A DNA stretch of 23,232 bases from Comamonas sp. (lineage in GTDB: Bacteria > Pseudomonadota > Gammaproteobacteria > Burkholderiales > Burkholderiaceae_C): NCBI GenBank assembly GCA_019236485.1, contig JAFAIY010000108.1:1-23232 (forward strand), read 5' to 3'. This document shows, piece by piece, positions 22,683 to 23,232 of the stretch. The position numbers and the translations under genes were made by a program. The number at the start of each line of letters is the position of its first letter. Within the stretch, counting starts at the first letter, position 1. The notes under the pieces are model-generated. The model saw only the letters and a list, made by a program, of their open reading frames with translations. It was not told where the DNA came from and did no database searches.

Positions 22683-23232
22683 TTACGGCCGTTTCATCTG
22701 GCACTCGGTGGGCTGCTCGACCTGCTGCGCCGAATAGACGGCGTCGGTTCTGAAGCCGTAGTTCGTGCCTTCCCAGCCCGCTTTCACCGTCTTGCCATCC
22801 ACGGGCGCAATGGTGTTGACCACCTGGGGCAGCAGCAACTGGTGGTCCTTGCCGCGCATCTTGACGGGGCCGAAGATGGTATCCATCGACATGTCTTCGA
22901 GGGCCTTGGCAATCTTCACGGTCTCGGTGGACTGGGCCTTGGCCACGGCTGCGGCCAGCATGCGCGGCACCAGGTCCATGCGCGGGGCCAGAAAGTCCTG
23001 GTTCATTTTGGCCTTGTACTCCTTGGCTCGGGCATCGGCCTGAGCGCGGTCGGCCTGGCCCGGGTGCCATTCGGCCACCCAGGTTACCAGGCCGGTTTTT
23101 GCCTGGGAAATGGAGGTCACGGTGCCAGGAAACCCGCCAGCGCTGTGGTTGAAGTAGCGCAGGTTGTATCCGGAGTCACCGGCGGACTTGAGCAGCAGAG
23201 CTAGGTCCTGACCCCAGTTGCCGGTGATGACC
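22683..23232 (-). CDS. ABC transporter substrate-binding protein, branched-chain amino acid type (partial)
   Basis: Carboxy-terminal 182 residues; the frame stays open to the window edge, so the start and signal peptide lie outside. It resembles the C-terminal lobe of periplasmic Leu/Ile/Val-binding-like proteins (type I fold): VITGNWGQDLALLLKSAG near the edge matches the segment after the first crossover, and the hinge-end TIFGPVKMRGKDHQLLLPQVV is typical. The true ligand may be another small organic acid or amide; this family is greatly expanded in Comamonadaceae. An internal GTG at 23120 is not the start, because the family similarity continues upstream. Stop TAA at 22683-22685. Confidence 0.85.
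   Translation of the reverse strand, partial: VITGNWGQDLALLLKSAGDSGYNLRYFNHSAGGFPGTVTSISQAKTGLVTWVAEWHPGQADRAQADARAKEYKAKMNQDFLAPRMDLVPRMLAAAVAKAQSTETVKIAKALEDMSMDTIFGPVKMRGKDHQLLLPQVVNTIAPVDGKTVKAGWEGTNYGFRTDAVYSAQQVEQPTECQMKRP

Overview
The window looks like chromosomal DNA of a betaproteobacterium of the family Comamonadaceae, most likely Comamonas or a close relative. The basis is the high GC content with strong G/C at third codon positions, the style of the r-protein sequences, a C-minus S14, the rsmI/yraN/diaA/dolP and pilTU/yggS neighbourhoods, and G/C-rich intergenic repeats that I recall from this family. Genus is inferred from memory of the families; no search was run.

Layout. 163-1758: glpD (aerobic glycerol-3-phosphate dehydrogenase). 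1759-2162: a 404-nt spacer with a striking 64-nt inverted repeat, a near-consensus sigma70 promoter and a structured leader. 2163-7594: the spc ribosomal-protein operon (rplN-rplX-rplE-rpsN-rpsH-rplF-rplR-rpsE-rpmD-rplO-secY). 7712-10962: rpmJ and the alpha operon (rpsM-rpsK-rpsD-rpoA-rplQ), with a hairpin in most of its wider gaps. 11004-11080: initiator tRNA-fMet, whose promoter overlaps the rplQ terminator. infA is not in its frequent position between secY and rpmJ, and the S10-type genes (rpmC, rpsQ) that usually precede rplN are replaced by glpD.

11155-11481 (minus): small uncharacterised protein. 11762-14273: a CitT-like DASS transporter and an LdhA-type D-lactate dehydrogenase in one operon, with a candidate FNR-type site upstream. 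14440-15690: short YegD-type Hsp70 homologue. 15749-16672 (minus): rsmI, divergent from yraN, the two start codons sharing one base. 16672-18415: yraN, diaA-like SIS protein and dolP-like BON lipoprotein. 18476-21745 (minus): pilT, pilU and a beta-hydroxyacid dehydrogenase. 21783-22514: yggS (PLP homeostasis), divergent from pilT. 22683-23232 (minus, cut by the window edge): branched-chain-amino-acid-type ABC substrate-binding protein.

How it works together. The centre is the core translation, secretion and transcription block. Around it lie a central-metabolism gene (glpD), an anion-exchange/D-lactate module, envelope and replication housekeeping (rsmI-yraN-diaA-dolP) and the twitching-motility retraction motors. 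No CRISPR array, prophage or insertion sequence was found. The least ordinary features are non-coding or architectural: the glpD-rplN inverted repeat, the terminator/promoter overlap at tRNA-fMet, the one-base overlap of divergent start codons, and a two-copy repeat family, one copy inside pilT-pilU and the other supplying the yggS stop codon.
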